A DNA stretch of 64,000 nucleotides from Oegoconia quadripuncta (taxonomy: Eukaryota; Arthropoda; Insecta; Lepidoptera; Autostichidae): NCBI GenBank assembly GCA_949316235.1, contig OX438750.1, forward strand, positions 16,618,865 to 16,682,864, read 5' to 3'. The notes beneath the pieces are model-generated. The model made no database searches. It was not told the DNA's origin and saw only the letters and a program-made list of their open reading frames with translations. The translations under genes were made by a program, and so were the position numbers. This document shows, one piece after another, positions 40,140 through 52,300 of this stretch (position 1 is the stretch's first letter; each line of letters opens with the position of its first letter).

Positions 40140-42191
40140 TTACATTTTAGATACCGTTTTGATGCCTAGAATATCTAAGCATTTCTCCATAATTCTGGCA
40201 GTGACTTCACAAAGCATCAGTCTCTGGTAATGAATTTTGACGATCTTTCCCTCTTTATTCTTCTCCACACAGTAGCATTTATCATAGAATTCTGTGAAAC
40301 ATGATGATATCTCATATAAATATTCACATAAACTGTGCAAGTATAAATCACTTGATACTTTCAGTATGGTTTCAGGAAATTTTAGCAGGACTTTGCCAAG
40401 TTTCCATTCGGTTTCATGTGTGAGTTTGAAACCTGATTTCTGAACTTCAGACACCAATGTATCTAATGATATCTGAGCGGTTCTTGCTATTGACCTAATA
40501 CGGGTCAGAGCATACAATAAGTACACAGCAGTATTGCCTTTGTCATCTAACATTTTGTCAAATGAAAATACATAATCATTCACCCTATTGTGAGATAAGT
40601 CTGCATATTTAATGCAACCATAAGCTACAGCTTCCTGAGCTTGCTTTAACTCTTCTGTACTGAGAACTTTGTCACGGCCTTTCTCTACCAATTTGTCCAG
40701 GGATCTCTTCAAACCCTCATCTAGCAATTCAATGAGTTTGATTGTATCTCCAGACCTAGTTTTGAACTTCTTCTTGTCTTCGCCTAAGACAACCCCAAAA
40801 CCAACATGCTCTAATTTCTGGTTATTTTTAAGTATCCCTGCTCGTCTGGCACATGCCTCTATAACCGCAAAGTGTGTGTATTGTCCAGCATCTGTGACAT
40901 AAATAAACCTGTCTCCTTTTTCTTCTTCCACTCTCTGCTTTATAGTTGCCATATCTGATGAATCATAAGTATAGCCCCCATCAGACTTTACAACTGTTAA
41001 TGGAATACCTTCATGCTTGTCATCTCCCCACATGATCATTCTTCCTTCATCCTCCTCCAAGAGCCCATTATCTTTTAATTCCTTGACCACAACATGCATT
41101 CGACTTTGATAGAATGATTCTCCCCTATCAATAATATTTACTTCAAGACAGTCATATATCTTTTGAAATTCTTGCCGGGAGACATCACAAATCAATTTCC
41201 AAGCAGCTATGAAGTCAGGCTGACCAGATTGCAATTTGACTACACATGAGTAAGCTCGTTTCTTAAAATCCTCATCTTCATCAAACCTTTTCTTAGATTC
41301 CTTATAAAATGCTTGTAAATCAGATATAGGAGGGGAATGAGTTTTGTAATCTGGGAATTTGTCTTGCAAGTGAGCGATCAACATTCCAAACTGTGTGCCC
41401 CAATCGCCGAGATGATTTATTCGGAGTACATCATGGTTTAAAAATTCTAGGATACGACAAATGCTATCTCCAATGATTGTTGACCTTAAGTGCCCAACGT
41501 GCATCTCTTTCGCAATATTAGGAGATGAAAAATCTACAATGATCTTCTCTCTCTTCATTGGAGGAGGTTTAACACCAAATCGAAGAATGCAGGTCAACAC
41601 ATGTTCCGTTAATGTTTTGTTTAGATATATATTTAAAAACCCAGCCCCAGCAACCTCCATCCTCTCGACCAAGGGAGATGTTGGGGTTTTATTCAAAATG
41701 TTATTGGCTACTTCCCTAGGGTTACTTTTCACGTTTTTAGCTTTGAGTAGTTGTGAAATCGGCATAGCTGAATTACATTGGTAGTCTCCAAATTTAGGAT
41801 TATTTCCTGAGAGTGTTATAACAATAGGGGGATCTTCCAAATCCGGATATGCAGATAGAATAGCAACTCCAAAAATATTTTTAAGCTCATCCAATATACA
41901 GACATTACCTTCCACCGAATTTATGTCTGTGATTATTGTAGGTCGTTTCCTTGGTTCCTTTTTCACTGGTTGGTTCGACCCACCGGAACTTTCAGCTTTG
42001 ATGGCTGTTTCAAGAATTTCCAAGCGGTTCTTGAGCTTCTCATTGTGCAGCAACAACTCGTCCAGATATGTGTCACCAACGTACCCAAAATTACCAGAAA
42101 CGATCTTATCTAGCTCCATCTCAAGAGCCTTCGCTTCCTTCTCTGCCTTGCAGGTTCTTTTTTCTAACGTTTTCTGGTCTTCATCTGACAT
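40140..42191 (-). CDS. RARS1: Cytosolic arginyl-tRNA synthetase, 683 aa, single exon
   Basis: The enzyme attaches arginine to tRNA-Arg in the cytosol using ATP. Residues 1-70 form a charged, heptad-like leader (leucine-zipper type), as in animal RARS1, which docks in the multisynthetase complex. About 98-195 is the Arg-tRNA-synthetase N-terminal (additional) domain. The class I signature is HVGH at 231-234 ([16 protein letters not shown]). The class I KMSKS-loop equivalent FKTRSG is at 476-481, as usual in eukaryotic ArgRS. The C-terminal anticodon-binding helical domain spans about 550-683 and ends at a Met, as in animal homologues. Human RARS1 is 660 aa, so it is full length. The coding region has no intron, unlike its neighbours. 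The gene is head to head with KATNIP and tail to tail with MMD. Confidence 0.97.
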   Translation of the reverse strand: MSDEDQKTLEKRTCKAEKEAKALEMELDKIVSGNFGYVGDTYLDELLLHNEKLKNRLEILETAIKAESSGGSNQPVKKEPRKRPTIITDINSVEGNVCILDELKNIFGVAILSAYPDLEDPPIVITLSGNNPKFGDYQCNSAMPISQLLKAKNVKSNPREVANNILNKTPTSPLVERMEVAGAGFLNIYLNKTLTEHVLTCILRFGVKPPPMKREKIIVDFSSPNIAKEMHVGHLRSTIIGDSICRILEFLNHDVLRINHLGDWGTQFGMLIAHLQDKFPDYKTHSPPISDLQAFYKESKKRFDEDEDFKKRAYSCVVKLQSGQPDFIAAWKLICDVSRQEFQKIYDCLEVNIIDRGESFYQSRMHVVVKELKDNGLLEEDEGRMIMWGDDKHEGIPLTVVKSDGGYTYDSSDMATIKQRVEEEKGDRFIYVTDAGQYTHFAVIEACARRAGILKNNQKLEHVGFGVVLGEDKKKFKTRSGDTIKLIELLDEGLKRSLDKLVEKGRDKVLSTEELKQAQEAVAYGCIKYADLSHNRVNDYVFSFDKMLDDKGNTAVYLLYALTRIRSIARTAQISLDTLVSEVQKSGFKLTHETEWKLGKVLLKFPETILKVSSDLYLHSLCEYLYEISSCFTEFYDKCYCVEKNKEGKIVKIHYQRLMLCEVTARIMEKCLDILGIKTVSKM

Positions 42192-43334
42192 TTTGATTTT
42201 CGTAAAATGGGAGACAAAACGTGTCTATTGTGTCCACTTATAAATATTTCATCAAAATTAAGAAACGAATAGGTTATGCGGCCCACGTTCATCAATCAAT
42301 AACATTTTGACATATTATGTGTCAAAACGTGTAGAAGAAAAATGTAACGTTTGAGAACGTTTGATATGGAACAGTCTTCTTTAGAGATCCTATTTATAAA
42401 ATAATTTATTTTGATTTAGAATCAAACAAAATAATTCTCTGTCAAGAAAATAAACGAACACAACGGTTTTGCGATAAGCATATTGGGCCGTTTTGGAGAC
42501 AAACATGGGGTTATTTTTATGCAGTCTTATAATTTAGGTCTGTTCGTTTGTCCCAGTTTCTCTTGTACCGTGGGATTTTATTGCTCACGCGTCGCCGCTT
42601 CCGGTTCAAACTAAAATTCCGACCTTTTTCCTTACTTGTTAAGGCTAACGAATTGTTATTTAGCTAATTGTTTGGCGTAAAATTGAAGACGGGCGCAATA
42701 GTACCATCGGGAAGGCCTCGACGCTAGGTCCAGAGTACTTCCCGTCAGATTGTACCGCATCGTCTTTGTATGTACATTTTATATTTACCTTTCCATCGAA
42801 AATACTTACAATTTTAGAGAATGTTGCACGGCCACATCGTCGTATGATGATGGCAGGCCATATAGGTCAAATTAGAAGAAGATGAGAAATGATTATTTAA
42901 TAAAGCGGGCGGATAATAAGTAAGTCACGACCACTACTTATTTGAAATCACGGACTTCACCTCCTCCTTTTGTATTTATTTCCCACGAATGAAAAAGGGA
43001 GCATCAAGAGTTGGGGGTTTATTTTTGAGTAGTTGGTAACCCTACGTCTCCATAGCAACCAAGGTCAAACAAACAGCGCCAAAAATATGTTTCAAAAGTG
43101 GCAAGTGTGAATGAAGATATAAATTATTAAATAATTATCTATAAAAATCTTTTAAATTATTTCTTTTATGTTCAAATTTGGTCTAAATTGTGTATTTTAT
43201 TCAATTTAGAGTTTCACTCACACAATCAGAGATGTAATGCATTTGCAGTATAAATCTGTTCATCCGTCCTATTGAATTCCTACGTAGATACCAAAGAGTA
43301 TAGTAGATACTTTAATTATACTCATGGCTCAAGG
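42192..43334. promoter_or_regulatory. Shared 1.1-kb interval between divergent RARS1 and KATNIP starts
   Basis: The two start codons face away from each other across this interval, so it probably holds both promoters. A CTTCCGG box at 42598-42604 (CCGGAAG on the minus strand) matches the ETS/GABP site often found in housekeeping bidirectional promoters, next to a CpG-richer stretch (42585-42610). No TATA box is placed confidently. Confidence 0.4.
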
Positions 43335-46300
43335 ATGGCACAGCAGCAGAATGGGTTTGAATTTTCACACAAGGACGGGGAAATACCATTCTGGCTCGAA
43401 GACATTACCAAGTGAGTTGGCTTTTTAGTATTTGTATAGGCAATGCGGAACAAAACGAATGATTAATGACCCAATCCTACGGAATACGTAAAATTAGTAA
43501 TTTTCAGCACAATGCACTCAATAACTTCCGCTTCAAGGTTACCAACCCTGTATATATCGACAGATAGATTGTTATTTACGGTCTGCCTTCGCCCAATGTC
43601 GGTCTACTATCGTTTTCAGGGAGATGAAAGAAACGCACATAAAAAATAGTAGTACAGATTCGTCTCCATCGTTCGAAGAACCGAAACATAGGTTTGAGAA
43701 TTCAAAATTCGACAATCGCAGGTGAGTGTTTTGTATGATACTGTATAAAATATTTTTCAACTTATTTTCAATCTTCTCATTTATCTACTATCTCATGTAC
43801 ATGGAGGTCAGGATTCCCAACCACTCCCCCTCAATCACAAAAAGTGACCCAGACAAAATTTGTAACCTACAGTTACAGGTACAATTGTATACAAAGTTCA
43901 AAATTAAATTCTAATCTAATCTTGGTCTAATTTTAGTAGGATTTTTTTTTCATTGTTCATCTTTCTTCTGCTAATGCTGCCCGGAGTCTATTTGCCTTTG
44001 TGAAGTCATCGGTGTCTCGCTAGAAATAGATTAAGTCAGTAAGAGGTACGATGGAACTGGCATATGCCCTTTGTATAAAAGTCCCAAAATCAAAATTTGA
44101 AAAAAAAATCTTTCTTCTTCTTCAATTTAAGAGCTTTGCTCTTGTTGGTGGAGTAATGACCACATCCATCATTACCGCATTGCTAAATTGTATTATCCTG
44201 TTTATGGGTATAAATTTTCATGAGACTACCTAGCGATTTGATAGTCTTTGAAGTTAGTATAGGAAACCATCCAATAGACATTATTATCTATACTGTATTC
44301 ACTAGTATAATATACCTATCTGTTACTCATAAAAATCTAAACTATAAACTACCTCTAAACTTAATAAAATTGTAAACTTTATGATTTAGATAATAGGCTT
44401 TCTTGGCATCTTTGTTTTATTTTAAATTAGAAGAAGTCACTGACTCCTGAGATACAGGCTTTGTTAACCTAGTTTAGGTGTCAAAGACTTCATAGGAGCT
44501 TGTAACAATTTAGTATGTCAATAAAGAGATTAATATTATAAATAAAAATAAAAATTACAGGCTTTGTTAACCTAGTTTAGGTGTCAAAGACTTCATAGGA
44601 GCTTGTAACAATTTAGTATGTCAATAAAGAGATTAATATTATAAATTAAAATAAAATAAAAATAGGAAACGATCTAAACAACCCCTTCTTCTTCTTAGCA
44701 AGTCGATGGCAAAGACATCAAATTCTTAAAGTTTGTCCTTGAGCCAACTTGAAAGACCCCAAAATCCCTGATTGCAATCATGTACTGATTGTAGGTTAAT
44801 ACGCAGGACTTCACTGGACACCACAATGGATCTGCTAATGAAGCCACAGGTGCAATCAACTGCATACTCTGCCGGAACCTTTCGGTCCAATAAAGGTTTC
44901 TTCAAATTTATCTAATACCTTCTTTGTTCTTTATGTTTTGTTTCTTTTCCTTTATTCACCTTTAAAGATAATGCATGGTGTTTTGATGATACTTCAATAT
45001 TTTCGGAATTACTTTAAATCTGACCGAAATTATCCTCTGGCTTAAATTATCTAACTTTTTTCTTTAGGTTATTTACAAAATGGTCGACGGAAATACAGCG
45101 TAAGAAACAAATTAGACTGGGGAGACTCATCAAATGGTTCTAACGACTTCCTGACAGATCTCTTGCCGCACTATGTTACGCCGAGGCATCGGCGAATGAA
45201 CAACGGGATAGACGATGATTTCCATGATGTTATCACGGGTTCTAGTAAGGAAGGTCATTTACTGAGTTTGGTCCTTCGAGCCAATTACTAGTTACACCTA
45301 CTATAAATCATAATATACTTACATTAATAAATAACCTACCTTAAACAACTTAAACAATTTTAGGACAACAAGGAATCAAAAGTCGAAAACAGATAAGCTC
45401 AAACGAAGTTTCTCAACAAAATAATGTAATGAGAAAATCTGTAACAAAGACGAATCCAACTAGAAAGCCGACATCACTCAGTAATGTGCCGAGTAATACG
45501 ACACAAAAGGACAGACAGAAGAGCGAATTCATTATTCCTGAGCTACCTGAGGGTAGACTGCTTGAGATAAAGATATACTCCAACTGGGGAGATAAATACC
45601 TTGTGGGGTTGAATGGCGTTGAATTATTTGATTCAAATGGAGATGTGATTCAATTTGAGAAGGTAAGATTTCCCAATCTATAAATATTATCTACTTAATT
45701 TTGCAGTACTTAAGTTTTTTTTTTTTAAGAAAATGGGACTTTATCCTTTGCACAAGAAATACAAACAGATTACAGTTAGAAAATGTGTACAAAGGTGAGC
45801 TTATCTTTAAAGAGATCTATTCCGTACTTAAGTTTTCATTAAAGATATATTTCAGACACTTGAGTACAACAATTAATTTCGCCTTTGACTGTAATTAGTA
45901 GTTCGATATTTTCACGTCAACGTATTCCAATGATGAATGCCGAGCGAAGAATTAACCAACCAATCACACGTCAGCCCTTAAATTGCACAACTGTGTCGGT
46001 ACCGTCAGCGATAACGTTTTCCAATGAGAAACCGCCAAATTGTCGAGCGAGCAGTGAGTCAACTAATCGTCATCATCATATCAGGCAAAAGACGTCCACT
46101 GTTTGACAAAGGCCTCATTCCAAAGATTTCCACAACGATCGGTATTTCGCTGCCCGCATCCAGCGGCTTCTCACGATCTTTACCAAATCGTCGGTCCACC
46201 TCGTGTTGCCCTGCCCACCCCGCGTCTTCCGGTGCGTGGTCGCCACTCGAGAATCTTTCCGCCTCAACGGCCGTCTACGATACTCGCGTAAACGATCGAT

Positions 46301-49300
46301 GACATGCAAAATAACCCCACAGGTGTGGACGGACTCGGACACGGGTGATCAATCGAAGCACGGGCGCGCGGAGAACATAGCCGACGGCGTGGTGCGGTCG
46401 CGGGACGAGCGGCACGCCTGGACGGCGCCGGCCCCGCGCGCCGTGCCCATCGCGCTCAGCGTGCTGCTGGCGCGCAAGGAGCGGCTCGCGCTGCTCCGGC
46501 TCTGGGTGAGTGCCCCATCTATACAGGACGCTCTTTCAATAACGTTCCTTGATATACAAAATCTGCCTTTCAATAAATTTAAAGATACTATAACAGAAAC
46601 TTATTAAGAAAGCATATTTTGAAAGACAGAATCAGGAATAGTGTAATTAGGGAGTTGAAAGTGTGAAGTGTTGAAGGAGTGTGAAAGAAGACGTAGTGAC
46701 AAAGATTGAAAAGGGTATGCTGAGATGGTTTGGACATGTGGAGAGGATGATGAAAGAAGACTAACGAAAGAGATATACGATGCGAATGTCGATGGTAGTG
46801 TTGGTAGGGGAAGACCACGGCGAACGTACCGTACGATCAAATCGGGGACGTTTTAAAGAAAATCCAAGTCAAGAGTACCCTAAACCGACGAGCATGTATG
46901 AACAGCCTTATGAGAGTGAATGAAGCAAAAGATATGTGTCAGGATCGTAGCAAGTGGAAGTCTATGGTCTTGGCCTGCCCCTACGGGAAACAGGATTTGA
47001 CATAGCGACTTTATTTTCTTTTAATGCACAATGGGTTAGTATTTGACCTCAATCACATCTGATGTTAAATGCAGATGATGCCCAAGGCGTACTGACCCGG
47101 AAACCCCATTTTCAACAACAGGTCAGCACTTGCCTCAAACACACCTGATGTTAAGTGAAGATGAGTTCAGCAGTGCATAACAGAAAAGAAAATAAAGTTA
47201 CAGAAAATGGTAAGAATAGAACATTTTAACCGCCTCCGTGGCTGAATGTGGACAACATAGATAGGGTTTACGAATCGGAGGTCACGGACTTCGATCCCAG
47301 AAGTAGCCGACCTAACCAAGAAAAATCAAAATAAATGGAATAAACTATATTTATTTCTCTACATAGCTTCCTTGTAGCTCGATACACTTTTCCCAGCGGT
47401 GCTCTATAGCTTCAATGCCACGTCTATAGTAGGAATCGTCGAACTCTTCGAAATAGCCATTAACCAAAGACTCAACCTCTATGTTGCTTGAAAATCTTTT
47501 CCCGCCGAGCCATGTTTTTAGGTTTAGGAACAGAAAATAATCTGACGGGGCCAAATCTGGTGAATAAGGTGCATGGGGAAGCAATTCAAATTTTAATTCT
47601 TTCATTTTAGCCATTGCAATGCCGGATGTGTGGACTGTAGCGTTGTCTTGATGAAACAAAACTTTTTTCTTTTACAAGTGAGGCCATTTTTTCTTTATTT
47701 CATCACTCAAACGCTGGAATAAGTTCGCATAATACTCACCGTTAATGGTTTTTCCTTTTGGAAGATAATCTATAAAAATTATGCCACGCGCGTCCCAGAA
47801 AACTGAAGCCATGACTTTTCCTGCCGATGGAACTGTCTTTGCCTTCTTTGGAGCTGATTTTCCTCTTTCAGTCCATTGTTTTGAATATTCCTGTCTCAGG
47901 TGTAAAGTGATGAACCCATGTTTCATCCATGGTGATAAATCGACGCAAAAACTTTGTTGCTGCGAAATTTTGCTAAACATTCGACTGACACATCCTCACG
48001 ACGCTGTTTTTGTTCTACTGTGAGTAATCGCGGCACCCATCTTCAGCACAGCTTTCTCATGTCCAAGTTTTCTGTTAAAATACGATGGACTGCACTTTTT
48101 GAAATGCCTACCATATCTGCTAGCTCGCGCACTTCCAGTCGACAGTCATCCAGTACCGTTTTGTGGATTTTTTTTACTATTTCTGGATAAGTCACCTCAT
48201 TTGGTCGTCCACTGCGATATTCATCTTGGCAGCTCAAGCGACCGCGCTTGAACTCTGCCACCCAATATTTTATTGATGTAAATGAAGGAGCAGACTCCCC
48301 CAAAGTAGAATCTAGCTCCACTTTAATATTAGTTGGGCTGAGACCTTTCAAATAAAAGTATGAATTACGTAACGAACACCAATTTTATCCATAGTCGAAA
48401 AATTCGATGAAAACTTTCACTAAATATGCTTCAGAACAAATGCCAAATGACCTAGCGCGTTCGAATTCTAAATTTAAATTTCTTAATGTTCACGCTTCCT
48501 AAAAAGAGTATTTAATCAAATAAAAACTGCCAGTAAGTAAGTAAGGTCAGGTATTTATGGGACCGCGCTCGTATGTTTAGTACTCGGTTTGGTTGGTGGG
48601 GTAGGGCATTTTAAATGTCCGCATGGCTAGCTACCACCTTGCCGCTAACCAACAATGTTAATGGCATTGTTGTGTTCCGGTTGTCAGAGATAAGATAGCC
48701 AGTTCCCCAAATAACATGAGGTATCCGGGTCAGTAAGCTTCCACCTGCGGCCTCATCTTCACTTAACATCAGGTGTGATTGAGGTCAAGTGCTAACCCGT
48801 AGTGCACAAAAGAAAAACCTACAATTTACGCTACGAATACGTACGTAACTTATTAGGAATACCTCATGTTTTGCCCCCAAGCAGATAGGCAGACGAACGT
48901 TTAAGTTATAGTTATAAAGTTCGACTAAGTATAACTGTTACTTTATTCCAAAACCCTAATTAATTGATCAGTACCTGGATCAACAATAGAAATGTCTGCC
49001 CGCTTGCAGTAGCTGGGATCACTGCAGATTTTTTACAGGAGATTAAGGACTCAAGCTTAGCTAGTCATTTATAGGTATCTGAGAGAATGTGCGCTATTTT
49101 AATCAAAAGTTATTGTTTGCAGAACTACAACAAATCGCGCATATACTCGGCACGAGGCGTACGTTTGGTTCAAATGAAACTGGATGATCGTGTCATATTC
49201 CACGGGGAGATCGCGAGGTCTAGCGGCGAACTTAAAGGACCCCTGTCATCGTTCGGTGATGTAAGTAGTGAATAGTTAATTAAATGCCTAGTTTAAGAAA

Positions 49301-52300
49301 ATAGCAATCATCCAAGCAAGTGACATACGGACAGACAGCAGAATGACAGCAATTGGATTTCTTTTTGCTCTTTGGGTACGGACCCCAAAAAAAGGCTGTG
49401 AAATTTACCTTCTGTTTCTTCTGAAAATACCACACACCAGTAATATTATAAATGTAAAAGTTTGATTGTTTGTTACTTAATTAAGCCTGATAACGTCAGA
49501 GGTGTTTGGTATAGAAATAGACTGTGTTTTAATATCGTAGAGTTTTAATATGTTTTAATATTATAGAGTTAGGAAAGAGATAAAGTTATGATAGAGTCTA
49601 TTTGTTAGTCTGTTAGACTAACAAATAGGGTATTTCTCATTCCGAAATTTAAATCAATTTAGCGAAAGCATAAACTGATTTCAAGGCGTAAGACTAGATA
49701 AATATTTCCAGACTATCCTATTTACAAAAGACCCGACGATACTCGAAGCGATAATGGTGAACGACAAGAGTTTTCAAAGTCTCCTCAAAGATAACGAGCC
49801 AAATGAATCGATCATAGAGAAGCGACCGCCCACAGCCAACGATACTAATCACAACCTGAGCCCCGTGGAACTGTTGGCGGCAGAGGGTGAGGAGAAGGAG
49901 GTGAAGTATGTCGCAAGGAAAGTCACCTTGACGCTCATGTCAAACTGGGGGCAGAATAATTTGATTGGACTTACAGGTATTGTTTACATTGGTACTGATT
50001 TTAAAATTTATAATGCATTGGTTCTAATGGTTTTGAGCAGTCATTCGATGATCATAAAATTTTCATGAGTGTGTCAGATATTGCTTAACTTCGCTAATCC
50101 AAAACGAATAACTACTTACGCTCTGTCTATTAATTGGTGTAATACGTTTTCTCTGTGAATGTTAAACCTAGGGATAGAAATCCTGTGCTATAACGAATCG
50201 GTGAGGGTCCACCGTGCGTACGCGTTTACTACCTTCATCAGCGAAGACCCTACGGACCCGGCTGCCGGGCTGCTCGAGTGCATAAGTCTGTTCAACGGCG
50301 TCAATATATCGACGGAGTTCGACGACATGTGGTGCACTAACTTCTTGCCGGGAAACAAGTTCTGCCACATCATAATGGAACTGATGGATCCTAGTGAGAT
50401 TACCAGTAAGTTTTGTATTAACTAAAGATTTGTCCTCATGTGGGTGTGATCCTCGAGTTATAGTTCCTGCTATGACGAATTAACTTGTCACAGCGCTTCA
50501 TTCACCAATTTCTATGAAACTTACAATGTATTGGGCGATGCATTATATTTACTATCCTGGCAAACATCGAATTCGTTCAAATCATGCGACAAATATATGG
50601 GCTTTGACTTGTAGTATTATCAGTATTTCTCCATTAATTCCATTTTGACTTCCTACCTCGTAAATAACAAACTTTAATCATGCCCTCCACTGAATTTTTA
50701 TCCATTGTTGAAGAGCGATCATTACAGAAAGTTCCTCAGCGGTGATCTGTGCTTGAATAGAATTTAAATGACGTTTTTGTATGAATTGGCATTGTCAAAT
50801 CTCTTTCTCCTGAGCAAAGTCAGCTATGATCTGTTCTTACAGATCACGACTCGAGTGACGTTCTGTACACCGGCTTTAGCCTGTTCACGTGAGCGTTAGT
50901 ATGTTAACGCAACACGATGCAGAGCTTGTCGCGGCAGTCGCCACTATTACGACAGCAATATACTTATTCACACCGCGCCATCAGCGTTAACGGCGTTATC
51001 GTTTCTTGTCTGGTTTCACTTTTTCATTTATCCCGGATGCTCGCAGGTATCCGCGTATGGAACTACAACGCGAACATGGAGCTGTCGTACATCGGAGCGA
51101 AGCACGCGCGAGTGTCGCTGGACGGCACGCCGCTGCACTACCGGCCCGTGCTGCTGCGGCGCGCGCCCGGAGACACCTGCTACGACTACGTGCACCAGAT
51201 AGAGCTGGCCGCTGTGGACGACAGGTACGAGGTGTCTCGTTTACACCAAATAAAGCTAGCGGATGTGGACGACAGATATGAAGTATCTCCCTCACTGCTG
51301 CCAAGCTCCACCATCAGCACCAGCGATCTCTGATACTATTATCCCATCCCGTCATTTGTCCCATTCTACGCTCTAAACGTGATAATTATATTTTACCATG
51401 ACATTGCAGGTTACATTACTGAGAATGTTCAGCGACTGTTACAATTTCTTTAATTCGAATTCCCGCTTGCACTCCGTATTAGAGTGGCAGGATAATCGCG
51501 CGGGCAGTACTTCGATCGCAGTAGATTCATGGAAAGAGTATCAAGCATCTCGTCCATTTACGTACCGTGATCTTGTGAATATAAGAACAACTGAAATTTA
51601 AACCAACATTTAAACCCAAATATAGATGTTTTTTTATGGAAAAGCAGATTGGTATTCCGGACCGCTACCTTTCCACTGTCTTCCTATCATGAGAAGATAA
51701 TATATCAATCAGTAGGGGGCTGTGGAATAGATCCATAGCTTGGGCATCACAATATTGCACAATATAACGTGTATAGATATGATATCGAAAATTGCAATAA
51801 TTTCTTAATTTTTCATTATTTATTACTTTATTCTATAATAATAATAATAATTGGTTCAATAAGTTAATTAGGTATATTTTATTAATTGAATCCAATATGT
51901 TACGTGAATAATCTTGTACAATATTCATTTACCAATAACCTTAGTTTTTAATTTGATAACACAAAACACATTTTCAAATTCCATTTGTCCCACGACCAAC
52001 CCTCAGGTTTCAGCAGAATACCCGTGTTTTGCCCACCTCTCTTGATCAATTTGAATTTCCAATTCTAGGAAGTGACGTACATGCGGTCAAGTCGATCTTC
52101 AAGAAATGCACTCCTAAAAAAAAGTTCCGTCGGACATCCCCATACAAATCGCCTAATTAGTTTGATCTATAGTCAAATTTCTTCCATACAAAAGGGTAAC
52201 ATGTTAGGGTACTAATGAACCAGAAAATTTGAAATAAATCGAACACCGCATCGGAGCTGGGCGTTAAGAAGCATGTCAGTGCGGCTGCGATGCTGCCGAT

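Noticed and set aside
41461..42243. Plus-strand open frames opposite RARS1 (also 40669-40902)
   Set aside because: Shadows of the conserved minus-strand synthetase; no domain of their own.
46203..46607. 134-codon plus frame containing KATNIP exon 5
   Set aside because: Only 46323-46505 is supported by homology and splice sites; the flanks are LINE sequence.
50996..51304. Ala/Arg-rich frames around KATNIP exon 9
   Set aside because: Alternative frames of the GC-rich exon.
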